Assembly: GCA_029817715.1 (NCBI GenBank)
Contig: JARUPY010000434.1
Span: 2,232,001-2,296,000 of the forward strand
Direction: 5' to 3'
DNA: 64,000 nucleotides
DNA from: Melastoma dodecandrum
Lineage: Eukaryota; Streptophyta; Magnoliopsida; Myrtales; Melastomataceae
Shown in pieces: positions 11,000 through 23,521 of the stretch. The position numbers and the translations under genes are program-made. Within the stretch, counting starts at the first letter, position 1; the number at the start of each line of letters is the position of its first letter. A model generated the notes under the pieces. It had not been told where the DNA came from, ran no database searches, and saw nothing but the letters and a program-made list of their open reading frames with translations.

Positions 11000-11974
11000 T
11001 ATTTTTCAACCTCGAAGTACGGAAAATCTACCTTTTGACCCTAAGATCAAAAGGACTTTTCATAGACTGGTTCGTGAACAACAAGCTAATATAAACGAAA
11101 ATCTCATTCAGGGGCAACAAAATGAGGTGCAGCTAAATATTGATAACAAACCGATGGTAAATTCACTTCTGCAAAACTACAATTCAACCAGTCATGTATT
11201 GTCACACCTGCAATCTAAACTGAGGACCATGAGATAAAAACATCGGTTCAAAATTCAGTGATTTTCGAGGGTCGCCAAGTTAGTACCCACATGAGAACTT
11301 GAGCAAGTTCTTGAGTATTTGTGAAAGCCTCGAGAAGAATGGAGTGCCCCGTGATGCGGTCCAATTGAAGTTATTCCCCTTCTCTTTGAAGGAAAGAGCA
11401 TAGAATTGGTTGAATTCTTTGTCGACGGGATCGATTACAACTTGCTAGTAGATGAAAGAAACATTCTTAGACCAACACTTTCCACAGTCAATGATAATGC
11501 ATATGAGAAATGAAATCACTACCTTCAAGCAACATGAGCCGGTGACTTTCGTGGAGGCTTGGGCATGTTTCAAAAATTTGATAATCCAAGCGCAGATATT
11601 AGCGTTATCCAAGAAGTTCGAGACGATGAATGATCATTATATTCAATGTACATCAAGGGGTTGTAATATTTGCGGCAGTGGACACTTAATAGATCAATTT
11701 CCTGCCCGTACGGAGGAAGCCAACTTTCTAAGATATCAAATGAAAAACCCCTACTCCAACACCTATAATCCGGGGTAGAGGAACCATCCAAACTTCTCAT
11801 GGAAAGGGCAACACACGGTGGACACTAGAGCCACACAACCTCCGAGATTTCAGCAACCCAAACCGCCAGAACCAGAAATGACGTCGAGTTTTGAGGAGCT
11901 AAAAATGAAATACATTGCAAATAAGGACATCTTGATTAAGAATTAGGACGCCATGATTAAGAATCAAGCCATTT
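11000..11974 (+). pseudogene. Athila gag, N-terminal part (broken)
   Basis: Capsid-type gag of the Athila family, homologous to the - strand gag at 38111-39235: TENLPFDPKIKRTFHRLVRE near the start, then NGVPRDAVQLKLFPFSLKE and MRNEITTFKQHEPVTFVEAW. About 85 residues are deleted after FKNLIIQ compared with the - strand copy. The zinc knuckle reads CNICGSGHLIDQF, so its last cysteine is lost. Stops interrupt the frame. The 3' end (NPYSNTYNPG, NHPNFSWKG, KMKYIANKD, IKNQ) is the segment amplified in the downstream array. Confidence 0.85.
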
Positions 11975-14900
11975 TGTTGATATGGTTTTGATAATGAGTC
12001 GTAGATTAGGTTGACCTGTTATGACCATACAGAAGATGAGTTGATCGTTACACAAGCTTGCTAGCAATTACATTCTGTAACTAAGATATATTTTTTAAAA
12101 AACAAAAATATCACAAAAATATTTTTCTCCATCCTCTAATGATCATTGAGATCAAATTATGTGATTAGAAAAAAATTCATAATTAGATATATTAATAATT
12201 AATTAATCAATAAATTAAAATTTTCTTAATTATCTTATTAATTGAAATGAAGAATATTTCTTGGAATATTATTTGAACTAATATAAATTTATTTTCTCGA
12301 AAGACAAATCATAAAAAGTTCAAAATATGAAAATTTCCTATTAACCCTCTGTGAGGAGATAATGTTAATAAGGAATGTCCCACGATCATACAAATTTGAA
12401 TTACATCCAGATTCATTGATTAACTTGTGTGAGATGAATAAATTTAATTTGGAAATAAGCTATTGATTATTTCAATTAATATGAGACCAATGATATGACT
12501 AGACTGGTCGATGAATAAATAAAAGGAGCAACCCCTACTCCAGAACCTATAATCCGGGGTGGAGGAACCATCCAAACTTCTCCTGGAAAGGGCAACAAGA
12601 AGTGGACACTCGAGCCACACAACCTCCAAGATTTCAACTTCCCAAACAAGTGGAATAGGAAAGGAAGTCGAGTTTTGATAAGCTAATGATGAAATACGTG
12701 GCAAATAAGGATACCATGATTAAGAATTAGGACGACATGACAAAGAATCAAGTTGCTTTGTTGATGTGGTTTTGATAATGATCGTAGAGCATGTTGACAT
12801 GTTATGACCTTAAAAAAGCTAAGCTGACTACCTAACATTCAGCAACTAAGATATACCTCCTAAAATAGAAAAATACTACATATTTTCTACATCTTCTAAT
12901 AATCATTTGATATCAAATTATATAACTAAAAAATAATTCCACAATTAGATATTTTAATAATCAATTATCTATAATTAATCATTAATTATCTTATTAATAC
13001 AAATGAAGAATATTCCTTTGACAATAATTTGAAGTAATATAAACTTATTGTCTGGTAAGACAAACCATAAACAGTAGAAAATGATATATTTCAACTATTT
13101 ACAGATATTATTTTGTTAAATATTGAAACTTCCTCTTAACCCTTCGTAAGGAGATAATGTTAATAAGAAATGTCCCACAATCATACAAATTTGAATTACA
13201 TCCGGATTCATTTATTAACTTGTGTTAGATGAATAAATTTGATTTGGAAATACATCATTGATTATTTGCATCAATATGAGGTCAATGATATGACTAGACT
13301 GAATTTTTTCTAATGCTCTATCTTAGGATTAAAATAGCCAATTGACATGAAATCTATGTTGGATAGTCCCTAACGGATATATGCACTATTTCAAGACATG
13401 AAGGAACCCAACTTTCTAAGAAAAAACGGAACTACCCCTAATCCAACACCTATAATCCGAGGTGGAGGAACCATCCAAATTTCTCTTGAAAAAGACTACA
13501 AGTAGTGGACACTCGAGCCGGACAACCTCCGAGATTTCAACAACCCAAATCACTTGAATAGAAAAAGTGGTTGAGTTTTGAGAAGCTAATGATGAAAAAT
13601 GTGGCAAATAAGGACATCATGATTAAGAATTAGGACGACATAAGAATCATGTTGGTTTGTAGATATGGTTTTGATGATGAGTCGTAGAGCATGTTGACAT
13701 GCTATGACCTTACAAAAGCTGAGCTGACTGCTATAGAATCCTACTAGCAGTAACATTCTGTAATTAAGATGTACTACATGACTAGAAAAATATCACAAAA
13801 ATATTTTTTACATCCTCCAATGATCATTTTAGATCAAATTATATAACTAAAAAATATTTTCATAATTAGATATTTTAATAATCAATTATCTATCAATTAG
13901 TTATTAATTATCTTATTAATTCAAATGAAGAATATTCCTTTGACAATAATTTGAATTAATATAAACTTATTATTTGGTAATACAAACTATAAAAAGTAGA
14001 AAATAATATATTTTACCTATTTACGGAAATTATGTTGTTAAATATTGAAATTTCCAATTAACCCTCCGTAACGAGATAATGCTAATAAGAAATGTCCCAC
14101 AATCATACAAATTTGAATTACATCCAGATTCATTTATTAACTTGTGTGAGATGAATAAATTTGATTTGGAAATACATCATTTATTATTTGCATCAATATG
14201 AGGTCAATGTTATGACTAGACTGAATTTTTTATAGTGTTCTATCTTAGGATTAAAATAGCCAATTGACATGAAATCTATGTTGGATTGTCCCTAACGGAT
14301 ATACGTACTATTTCAAGACATGGAGGACGCCAACGTTCTAAGAAATAAAAGGAACAACCCCTACTCCAACACCTATAATCCGAGATGGAGGAACCATCTA
14401 AACTTCTCTTGAAAAGGGCAACAAGCAGTGGACACTCGAGCCGCACAATTTCCGAGATTTTAAAAACCCAAACCACTGGAATAGGAAAAGGGGTCGAGTT
14501 TTGAGAACCTAATGATGAAATACATGACAAATAAGGACATCATGATTCAGAATTAGGACGACATGATTTATAATCAAGTTGCTTCGTTGATATGATTTTG
14601 GTGATGAGTTATAGAGCATCTTGACATGCTATGACTTAACAAAAGCTAAGCTGACTGTTATAGAATCCTGATAGCAGTAACATTTAGTAACTAAGATATA
14701 CTACCTAACATAGAAAAATATCACCAAAATATTTTCTACATCCTCTAATGATCATTTGAGATTAAATTATATAATAAAAAAATATTTCCATACGGAGATA
14801 TTTTAATAATCAATTACCTATCAATTGATTATTAATTATATCATTAATTCAAATGAAGAATATTCCTTTGACAATAATTTGAAGTAATATAATCTTATTG

Positions 14901-15572
14901 TCTGGTAAGACAAACCATAAAAAGTAGAAAATGATATATTTTATCTATTTACGGAAATTATATCGTTAAATATTGAAATTTCCTATTAACCCTTCGTAAG
15001 GAGATAATGTTAATAAGAAATGTACCACAATCATACGAATTTGAATTACATCTGGATTCATTTATTAGCTTGTGTGAGATTATTTGCTTTAATATGAGGT
15101 CGATGATATGACTAGACTGAATTTTTTGTATTGCTATATCTTAGGATTAAAAAATCCAATTGATATGAAATCTATTTTGGATAGTCCCTAACGGGTATAT
15201 GCAAAGACCTGGAGGATGCCAACTTTCTAAGAAATAAAAGGAATAACCCCTACTCCAACGCCTATAATTTGGGGTGGAGGAACCATCCAAACTTCTCTTG
15301 GAAAGGGCAACAAGCAGTGGACACTCGAGTCGCACAACCTCCGAGATTTCAGCAACCCAAACCACTGGAATAGGAAAAGAGGTCGAGTTTTGAGATGCTA
15401 ATGATAAAATACGTGGCAAATAAGGACATCATGATTAAGAATTACGACGACATTATTAAGAATCAAATTGCTTTGTTGATATGGTCTTGATGATGAGTCG
15501 TAGAGCATTTTGACATGCTTTGACCTTACAAAAGCTAAAGTGACTGTTATGGAATCCTGACATCAATAACAT

Positions 15573-15577
15573 TCAAC
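15573..15577. other. Target-site duplication of the 740-bp insertion, left
   Basis: TCAAC directly precedes the TG at 15578 and recurs exactly at 16318-16322 on the far side. Confidence 0.65.
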
Positions 15578-16317
15578 TGTCACGAGGACGAGACATGCCT
15601 CGATATTTTCTTGGCCCTGGCGCTGTCGTAACTTCCCCAGAGGTACTACCAGCCATCACGCTCGGATACCCCTTAGTCACGCCCGTACTCGCTCACAGTG
15701 TTTGATTTCGTACTCTCGTGTATCGCTCACGCTCACACTCAAGGATCCTTGTAAGGACAAGGGACACAAAGAACGCAAGGATTTTTTCCAAGGCACAGAT
15801 TGTATTTCCACTCAATCTTACAATGTGTCTTGCTAACGCTCCTTTACATCTCTTATTTATAGGCGACATGAGGCATGCATGCTACTTGCAAATGTACATC
15901 ATGCAACCAACTCCGACCTACAAGAGCATACCAAGGGTTGCCTGCACCCAGCTAATTCGTCAGAGGAAGAAGCTCCAGGGTCGCCTGCCGCAGCGTCAGA
16001 GGAAGCTCTAGGGTCGCCTACCGCAGCATCTTGCTGATCATGTCAGACCTGCCCCAACATATATCTATCCCAAGTAGGCGAATATCTAGCTTCCTTTGTC
16101 ACCGATGACCAGCTTGCTCGTGACTCTCTCACGAGCTCTACCTAGGGAACCGTCCTGGGCGTGCCTTGCCTAGCACTCATCCACGTGTGCTCACAAACCT
16201 CCCCAACCAGAGGAAGTCGACGCCCTCGTCGGTGCCTTGCTGAGGTGCTCTTGCACCTCATCCTCGAACTGCCACAGGGTGTTCGCTTTCTCCCAAGCGG
16301 CATCTGCCGCCTCCTTC
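15578..16317 (-). mobile_element. Solo LTR inserted in the array (candidate)
   Basis: A GC-richer 740-bp block interrupts the fifth array unit and is bounded by the exact direct repeat TCAAC. On the - strand it ends ...TCTCGTGACA, a proper CA terminus. It carries a TATA-like CCTATAAATAAGAG (near 15851-15864) followed by transcript-start-like sequence, which suggests - strand orientation. The other terminus does not show a clean TG. No coding homology is seen; the small + strand frame at 15718-16011 has no recognisable product. Superfamily unknown. Confidence 0.55.
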
Positions 16318-16322
16318 TCAAC
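16318..16322. other. Target-site duplication of the 740-bp insertion, right
   Basis: TCAAC, identical to 15573-15577. Array sequence resumes immediately (TAAGATACAC). Confidence 0.65.
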
Positions 16323-19300
16323 TAAGATACACTAACAAAAATAGAAAAACATCACGACAATATTTTCTACATCCTCTAATGATCATATGAGATCAAATTA
16401 TATAATTAAGAAATATTTTCATAATTGGATATTTTAATAATCAATGATCTATTAATTAATTATTAATTATCCTCTTAATTCAAATGAAGAATATTCCTAT
16501 GACAATAATCTGAATTAATATTATTATTTAGTAAGTCAAACCATAAAAAGTAGAAAATAATATACTTAACCTATTTACGGAAATTATATTGTTAAATAAT
16601 GAAATTTCCTATTAACTCCCGGTAAGGAGAAAATGTTAATAAGAAATCTCCCACAATCATACAAATTTGAATTACATCCAGATTCATTTATTAACTTGTG
16701 TAAGATGAATAAATTTTATTTGGGAAATAACTCATTGATTATTTCCATTAATATGAGATCATTGATATGATAAGACTGAATCGTTTGTAGTGATCTATCT
16801 TAGGCTTAAAATATCCAATTGAAATGAAATCTATTTTGGATAGTCCACAGCGGATGTAAGGAGCTAATGATGAAATACGCGACAAATAAGGACATCATGA
16901 TTAGGAATTAGGACGACATGATTAAGAATCAAGTTGCAGCGTTGATATGGTTCTAAAGATGTGTCGTAGAGCATGTTGACAACCTATGACCTTACAAAAG
17001 CTAAGCTGACTGTTATAGAGTCCCGACGGCAGTAACATTGTGTAACTAAGATATACTACCTAAAATAGAAAAATGTCAGGCAAATATATTCTACGCCCTC
17101 TAATGATCATTTGAGATCAAATTATATAATTAAAAAATATTTCCATAATTAGATATTTTAATAATCAATTATATATCAATTAATTATTAATTATCTTATT
17201 AATTCAAAAAATAGAATATTCATTTGCCAATAATTTTAATTAATATAAACTTATTATCTGGTAAGACAAACCATAAAAGTAGAAACTAATATATTTTACA
17301 TATTGATGGAAATTATATTGTTGAATATTGAAATTTCCTATTAACCCTCCACAAGGAGATAATATTAATAAGAAATGTCCCACAATCACACAAATTTGAA
17401 TTACATCTAGATTCATTTATTAACTTGTATGAGATGAGTAAATTTAATTTGGAAATAAATCATTGAATATTTCCATTAATATGAGGTTGTTGATATGATT
17501 AGACTGAATTTTTTGTAGTGCTCTATCTTTGGATTAAAATATCGAATTGACATGAAATCTATTTTGGATAGTCCCTAACAGGTATATGCACTATTTCAAG
17601 ATATGGAGGACGCCGACTTTCTATGAAATAAAAGGAACAACCCCTACTCCAGCACTTATAATCCGGGGTGGAGGAACCATCCAAACATCTCTTAAAAAGG
17701 GCAACAAGTAGTGGACACTCGAGCGGCACAAGCTCCGAGATTTTAGCAACCCAAACCAACGGAATAAGAAAAGAGGTCGAGTCTTGAGAAGCTAATGATG
17801 AAATATATGGCAAATAAGGATATCATGATTAAGAATTAGGACGACATAATTAAGAATCAAGTTGCTTCATTGACATGGTTTTACTGATGAGTTGTAGAGC
17901 ATGTTGACATGCTATGACCTTACAAAAGTTGCGCTAACTTTTATAGAATCCTGAGAGCAGAAATATTCTATAACTGAGATATATTTGCTAAAATAGAAAA
18001 ACATTACGAACATATTTTCTACATCCTCTAATGGTCATTTGAGATCAAATTGTACTATTTAAAAATATTTTCATAATTAGATATTTTAATAATCAATTAT
18101 CTATCAATTAATTATTAAATATCTTATTAATTCAAATGAAGAATATTCCAGTGACAATAATTTGAATTAATACAAACTTATTATTGGGTACGGAAATTAT
18201 ATTGTTTAATATTGAAATTTCCTATTAACCCTCCTTAAGGAGATAATGTCAATAAGAAATGTCACACAATCACACAATTTTTATGAATTATTTAGAGATT
18301 CAATTATTCACTTGTGTGAAATGAAAAAATTTAATTTAGAAATAAATCATAGATTATTTCCATTAATATGAGGTCGATGGCCTGAAGAGGATAAATCTTT
18401 TGTAGTGCTCTATCTTATGTTTAAAATATCTAATGGACATGAAATCTATTTTGGATAGTCCCTGATGGATGTATGCTCCATTTCAAGACATGGAGGATGC
18501 CAAATTTCTAAGAATTAAAAGCAACAACCCCTACTCCAACATCTATAATTCGGGGTGGAGGGACCATCCACACTTCTTTTGAAAAGGGTAACAAGAAGGG
18601 GACACTCGAGCCTCACAACCTCCGAGATTTCGACAACCCAAACCACTGGAACAGGAAAAGACGTCGAGTTTTGAGAAGTTAATGATGAAATACGTGGCAA
18701 ATAAGTACATCATGATTAAGAATTAGGACGACATGATTAAGAATCAAGTTGATTTGTTGATATGATTTTAATGATGAGTCGTAGAGCATGTTGATATGCT
18801 ATGACCTTCAAAAGTTGAGTTGACGGTTATAGAATCCTGACTGTAGTAACATTCAGTAACTAAGATATACTACCTAAAATAGATGAATATCACGAAAATA
18901 TTTTCTACATCCTCTTATGATCATTTGTGATCAAATTATATAATTAAAAAATACTTTCATAATTAGATATTTTAATAATCAATTATCTTATAATTATTTA
19001 TTAATTATCTTATTATTTCAAATGAAGATTTTTCCTTCGACAATAATTTGAATTATTATAAACTTATTATCTGATAAGACAAATCATAAAAAGTAGAAAA
19101 TAATATATTTTACCTATTTACAGAAATTATAATGTTTAATATTGAAATTTCCTATTAACCCTCTGTAAGGTGATAATGTTAATAAGAATTGTCACACAAT
19201 CACTCAAATTGTATGAATTATGTAGAGATTCAATTACTAACTTGTGTGAGATAAATAAATTTAATTTGCAAATAAATCATTAATTATTTCCATTAATATG

Positions 19301-20605
19301 AGGTCGATGATCTTACTAGACTAAATCTTTTGTAGTGGTCTATCTTAGGATTAAAATATCCAATTGACATTAAATCTATTTTGGATAGTCCCTAACAGAT
19401 GTATGCACTATTAAAAGACATGGAGGAAGCCGACTTTCTAAGACATAAAATGAACAACCCCTACACCAGCACCTATAATCCGAGGTGGAGGAACCATCCA
19501 AACTTCTCTTGAAAAGGGAAATAAGCAATGGACACTCGAGCCACACAACCTCCGTGGTTTCAGCAACCCAAACCACTAGAATAGGAAAAGAGGTCGAGTT
19601 TTGAGAAGCTAATGATGAAATAGTGGCAAATAAGGACATCTTGATTAAGAATTAGGATAACATGATTAAGAATCGAGTTGCCTCGTTGATATGGCTTTGA
19701 TGATAAGTTGTAGAGCGGGTTGACATGCTATGACCTTACAAAAGTTGAGCCGACTGTTATAGAATCTTGATAGCAGTAACATTTTGTAACTAAGGTATAC
19801 TACCTAAAATAGAAAATTTTCACGAAAATATTTTCTACATCTTCTAATGATTATTTGAGATCAAATTATATAATTAAACGTATTTTCATAATTACATATT
19901 TTAATAATCAATTATCTATAAATTAAGTATTTGTTATCTTATTAATTTAAATGAAGAATATTCCTTTCACAATAATTTGAATTAATATAAACTTATTATA
20001 TGTTAAGACGAGCCATAAATAGTAGAAAATAATATATTTTACCTATTTACGGAAATTATCTTGTTAAATATTGAAATTTCCTGTTAACCCTCCTCAAGGA
20101 GATAACGTTTATAAAAAATGTGCCACAATCATACAAATTTTAATTATATCGAGATTCATTTATTAACTTGTGTGAGATGAGTAAATTTAATTTGAAAATA
20201 AATCATCGATTATTTGCATTAATATGAGGTCGATGATCTTACTAGACTGAATCTTTTGTACTGCTCCATCTTAAGATTAACATATCCAATTGACATGAAA
20301 TATATTTTGGATAGTCCATAACGGATATAAACACTATTTCAATACATGGAGGAAGCCAACTTTCTAAGAAATCAAAGGAACAACCCCTACTCCAACACTT
20401 ATAATCCAGTGTGGAAGAACCATCCAAACTTCTCTTGAAAAGGGTAACAAGTAGTTGACACTCGAGCCGCACAACCTCCGAGATTTTAGCAACCCAAACC
20501 ACTGGAATAGGAAAAGAGGTCGAGTTTTGAGAAGCTAATGATGAAATGCGTAGCAAATAAGGACATCATGATTAGGAATTAGGACGACATGATTAAGAGT
20601 CAAGT

Positions 20606-20610
20606 TGCTT
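20606..20610. other. Target-site duplication of the SIRE-like element, left
   Basis: TGCTT in Athila gag precedes the LTR start. The partner at 28501-28505 is TGTTT (4 of 5 identical). Gag reading continues across the element (IKNQ... to SIRNFENQ), which supports this as the insertion point. Confidence 0.6.
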
Positions 20611-21529
20611 TGTTGATATGATTTTAATGATAACTCGTAGAGCATGTTCACATGCTATGACCTTATAAAAGCTGAGCTGACTATTATAGAATCATCACAG
20701 TAGTAACATTTTGTAACTAAGATATGCTACCTAAACTAGAAAAATATCAAGAAATATTTTTCTACATCCTCTAATGATCATGTGAAATCAAATTATATAA
20801 TTAAAAAGTGTTGCTACAAATTGTATGAATTATATAGAGATTTAATTATTAACTTGTCTGAAATGAATAAAATATCAAAATAACATTAAATCAATTTTGG
20901 ATTGTCCCTAACGGATATATACGCTATTTTATGAAAAGATTTCTCAAGTTTGAAATTAAATGTCATTATTTTCCAACTATGAAAGGTCATTGATCTAATC
21001 TGTTCCCAACCTTCAATAATGTGTTATGTTGGGATTGGAGAATCAGATTGATACGAAATCAATCGGAGATTTTTTCCAATTTATTCATGAAATAAGAATG
21101 CATCTGGTTGCATTTTTTTTAAGTAAAATAAAATTCCTTAATAAGAGTAGTAAAAGCTATTATAAAAATGAAAACATAAAATAGTGAAGTGTCGGTTGGT
21201 AAGGGTGTTATTGCTGATGTTATTGTTGTTAGGTGTTTAGGTGGTAACATGTGTGTTGAGTGTGCAACAAAGGTGACTATAATAGGTTCTCGCGTCGATG
21301 AAGCCGCTACGTAACCGCTGGAGATTACGGATCCGAGGGACTCTACCGAAACATTGTCTATATACTCGGACTACGTGCAAGAGGGCCTAAGGAGAAGGTT
21401 GTTGATTGGCGAGTCGACGTACGGATTTGGTCAGAGAGGAGAAGTCTGTAGCAAGCGTAAGCTGTCAGAGATTGACAACCTTATGTAGTTATTGTGTTTG
21501 CAGTAGGTGTGCCATGGTGAAGGTACTCC

Positions 21530-22024
21530 CGTTTACACCAAATAATTTTGGGCCGTCGATTGTGATTTGAGTAGAGCTCAATCGACGAATAAAATCCAAT
21601 TTAGTCGATGATCGATTAAGAGAATCTACGACTAAAATCTAATTTTGTCAATGATCGACTGAGACAATCTAACTCAATCGATGGTGGATTCTCCCCGTCG
21701 ATGGAAAAAATATGATTTTATAGATAATCTTGTAGATAAGATTTACAAGTGAAGATCAGAACGAAAATGTGAACCGTCATTGAAGATTCTCTATAAGTAG
21801 AAGACAGACGAGAAGATCATCAACACACGGTCAGACACTTTTGTCTTTATCTTAGTTTTAGAATAGAATCTCTAGGCATCTTTAGGACATCCCATGTAAT
21901 ATATTCAGCATTCATCAATGGAGTTCTTTTCTTTCCCCGCTTTCTCTTCTTTTTCTTTTTCTTTTTGAACCCAATGGGTTAGCCACGATTTGATCGCGAC
22001 CTGTGGTGGTTTAATTCGCAAACA
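21530..22024 (+). repeat. 5' LTR of the TRIM-like element
   Basis: 495 bp. It pairs with 22904-23521 and contains CTCTATAAGTAGAAGACAG as the likely promoter region. Its first base is C where the partner has T (TGTTTACACC). Confidence 0.7.
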
Positions 22025-22903
22025 CGTTTTTGGTGCCTTGAACTTGAAATGAACTACAGCGCGAATGAAAAATTCGTTGAGAAATTTGTTTGATAGCCTG
22101 ACCAAGAATCGGCCGAGGCTTTGAAAATTGCCCACTGTGAGTCGGATGTGCGAATATCTATAAAGACTGTCCTTCGACATATAACGGAGTGCCTGGATAA
22201 ATTGCCTCGGGACTTAGAAAATTTGCGTCACATTCAGATGCATATTCATACAAGATCCTTACAAATGGTCGTGAATGATCAACAAGTGCATGATGCTATA
22301 AGAATCAAGTCAACAGAAAGTAATCCAAAATTATAGTCAAGTGAATTCGTCATGTCATTCAAAAGTGTAAAAACGCATGTTTCCGGTAAAATCCCAGAAA
22401 TGATTGTTAAGGGTGATCGAGTAGTGTGCGACGCTCCGAAAATACTATTGACTAAAACCGTTACACTATTCAGAAATATTGATTATGAATTGACGTATGA
22501 CAATTTGGTTTATTGACAAGGAACAATAATTTCCTTGAAAGGTAGTGGTTTTGGACCACCTACATTAGTTTTTAAGTTATCATCGTCATTGTTTTTTTGA
22601 ATGCTATCGTAATAAAAGAGAATCGATTGATTGATATTTGAAGATTCTAAGTCGATTATTTTCTTATATTTATAAAATGTTCTCTGTGTGACTCGACGGG
22701 AGAACAAATCTTTCTAGTCGATTGACTAGGGGAGAAAATCTTTCCAATGAGAGAAAAATCTACTGTCTTCCAAGAAATCTGATGGTCGCATGTTCGATCA
22801 ACCTGGCAAAATCGAACATAAAAAATGTTCGTCGATTGAGATTTTTGACCGTAAGATTTTGATTAATTAAGAGAATCTCATCATTAATTGTCGTGCGGGC
22901 AAA

Positions 22904-23521
22904 TGTTTACACCAAATAATTTTGGACCGTCGATTGTGATTTCAGTAGAGCACAATCAACGAATAAAGTTTGATTCAGTCGATGATCGATTGGGAGAATC
23001 TATGAATAAAATCTGATTTTGTCAGACAGAGAGAATCTAACTCAAGGATTCTCCCATGGAAAAAATCTAACCGTCGATGGAGGATTCTCTCCGTCGATGG
23101 AAAAAATCTAATCCAGTCTCGGATTCTCCGATGGAGAAAATCTAATAGAGGATTCCCCTAGTAGATGGAGAAAATCTGATGACGGGGAAAATCCAAGTCT
23201 CGATGGAGGATTCGCCAAGTCGATGGAGGGAATTGATGGAGGATTCTCTCCGAAGATGGAAAAAATCTGATTTTGTGGATAATCTTGTAGATAAGATTTT
23301 ACAGGTGAAGATCAGAATGAAAAACGTGAACCATCGTTGAAGATTCTCTATAAATAGAAGACAGACGAGAAGATCATCAACACATAGTCAGACACATAGT
23401 TTCAGATTTCATCAATGGAAATCTTTTCTTTCCCCTCTTTCTCTAATTTTTCTTTTTCTTTTTGAATCCAATGGGTTCGCCATGATTTGATGGCGACTTG
23501 TGGTGGTTTAATTTGCAAACA
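22904..23521 (+). repeat. 3' LTR of the TRIM-like element, with minisatellite
   Basis: 618 bp, longer than its partner because of extra degenerate copies of a GTCGATGGAGGATTCTC / GATGGAGAAAATCT motif at about 23040-23275. The 5' LTR carries this motif essentially once, near 21680. Confidence 0.7.
23040..23275 (+). repeat. Minisatellite with GATGGA(A/G)AAAATCT core
   Basis: Seven or so imperfect copies of GTCGATGGA...GGATTCTC / GGAAAAAATCT follow each other at irregular 25-40-bp spacing within one LTR of the TRIM-like element. Confidence 0.65.

Larger units (their letters stand above)
11975..20610 (+). repeat. Macrosatellite-like tandem array of a gag/LTR junction
   Basis: Nine units start with the SIRE-like LTR end (TGTTGATATGG or variant) at 11975, 12759, 13658, 14585, 15474, 16940, 17868, 18755 and 19684; a tenth start at 20611 is the intact LTR. 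Spacings are 784, 899, 927, 889, 1466, 928, 887, 929 and 927 bp. The 1466-bp unit holds a 740-bp insertion and lacks most of its gag part. Each unit is about 0.65 kb of AT-rich SIRE-like LTR ending near GCACTATTTC, then about 0.24 kb of Athila gag running from ACATGGAGGA through TACTCCAACACCTATAATCC to AAGAATCAAGTTGCTT. The LTR piece matches 20611-20935 and 26555-27175. All units share stop codons, so the array encodes nothing. Confidence 0.9.
21530..23521 (+). mobile_element. TRIM-like small LTR element inside the SIRE-like LTR
   Basis: Direct repeats at 21530-22024 and 22904-23521 both begin (T/C)GTTTACACCAAATAATTTT and end GTGGTTTAATT.GCAAACA. They share a CTATAA.TAGAAGACAGACGA promoter-like block. 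The interior is only 880 bp. After the first LTR comes TTTTTGGTGCC, a TGG-starting primer-site candidate. The host SIRE-like LTR resumes with TGTAGGCG, matching ATAGGCG at 27801-27807. An unrecognised open stretch (22121-22336, then 22351-22515) reads IAHCESDVRISIKTVLRHI and onward; I do not assign a function. Flanking bases are too degenerate to call a duplication. Confidence 0.65.

Noticed and set aside
12444..20556. Eight or so similar - strand reading frames (…ISSLASQNSTSFPIP…VVRLECPLLVAL…) in the array
   Set aside because: They are the antisense of the Athila gag segment in each unit. They look conserved only because the DNA is repeated, and the sense strand carries the known gag motifs.
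11975..20610. Higher-order repeat of three units (spacings 927/889/… and 928/887/929)
   Set aside because: The short units are short for different reasons: one lacks about 30 bases near 15080, another about 55 bases near 18190. The similar lengths are a coincidence.
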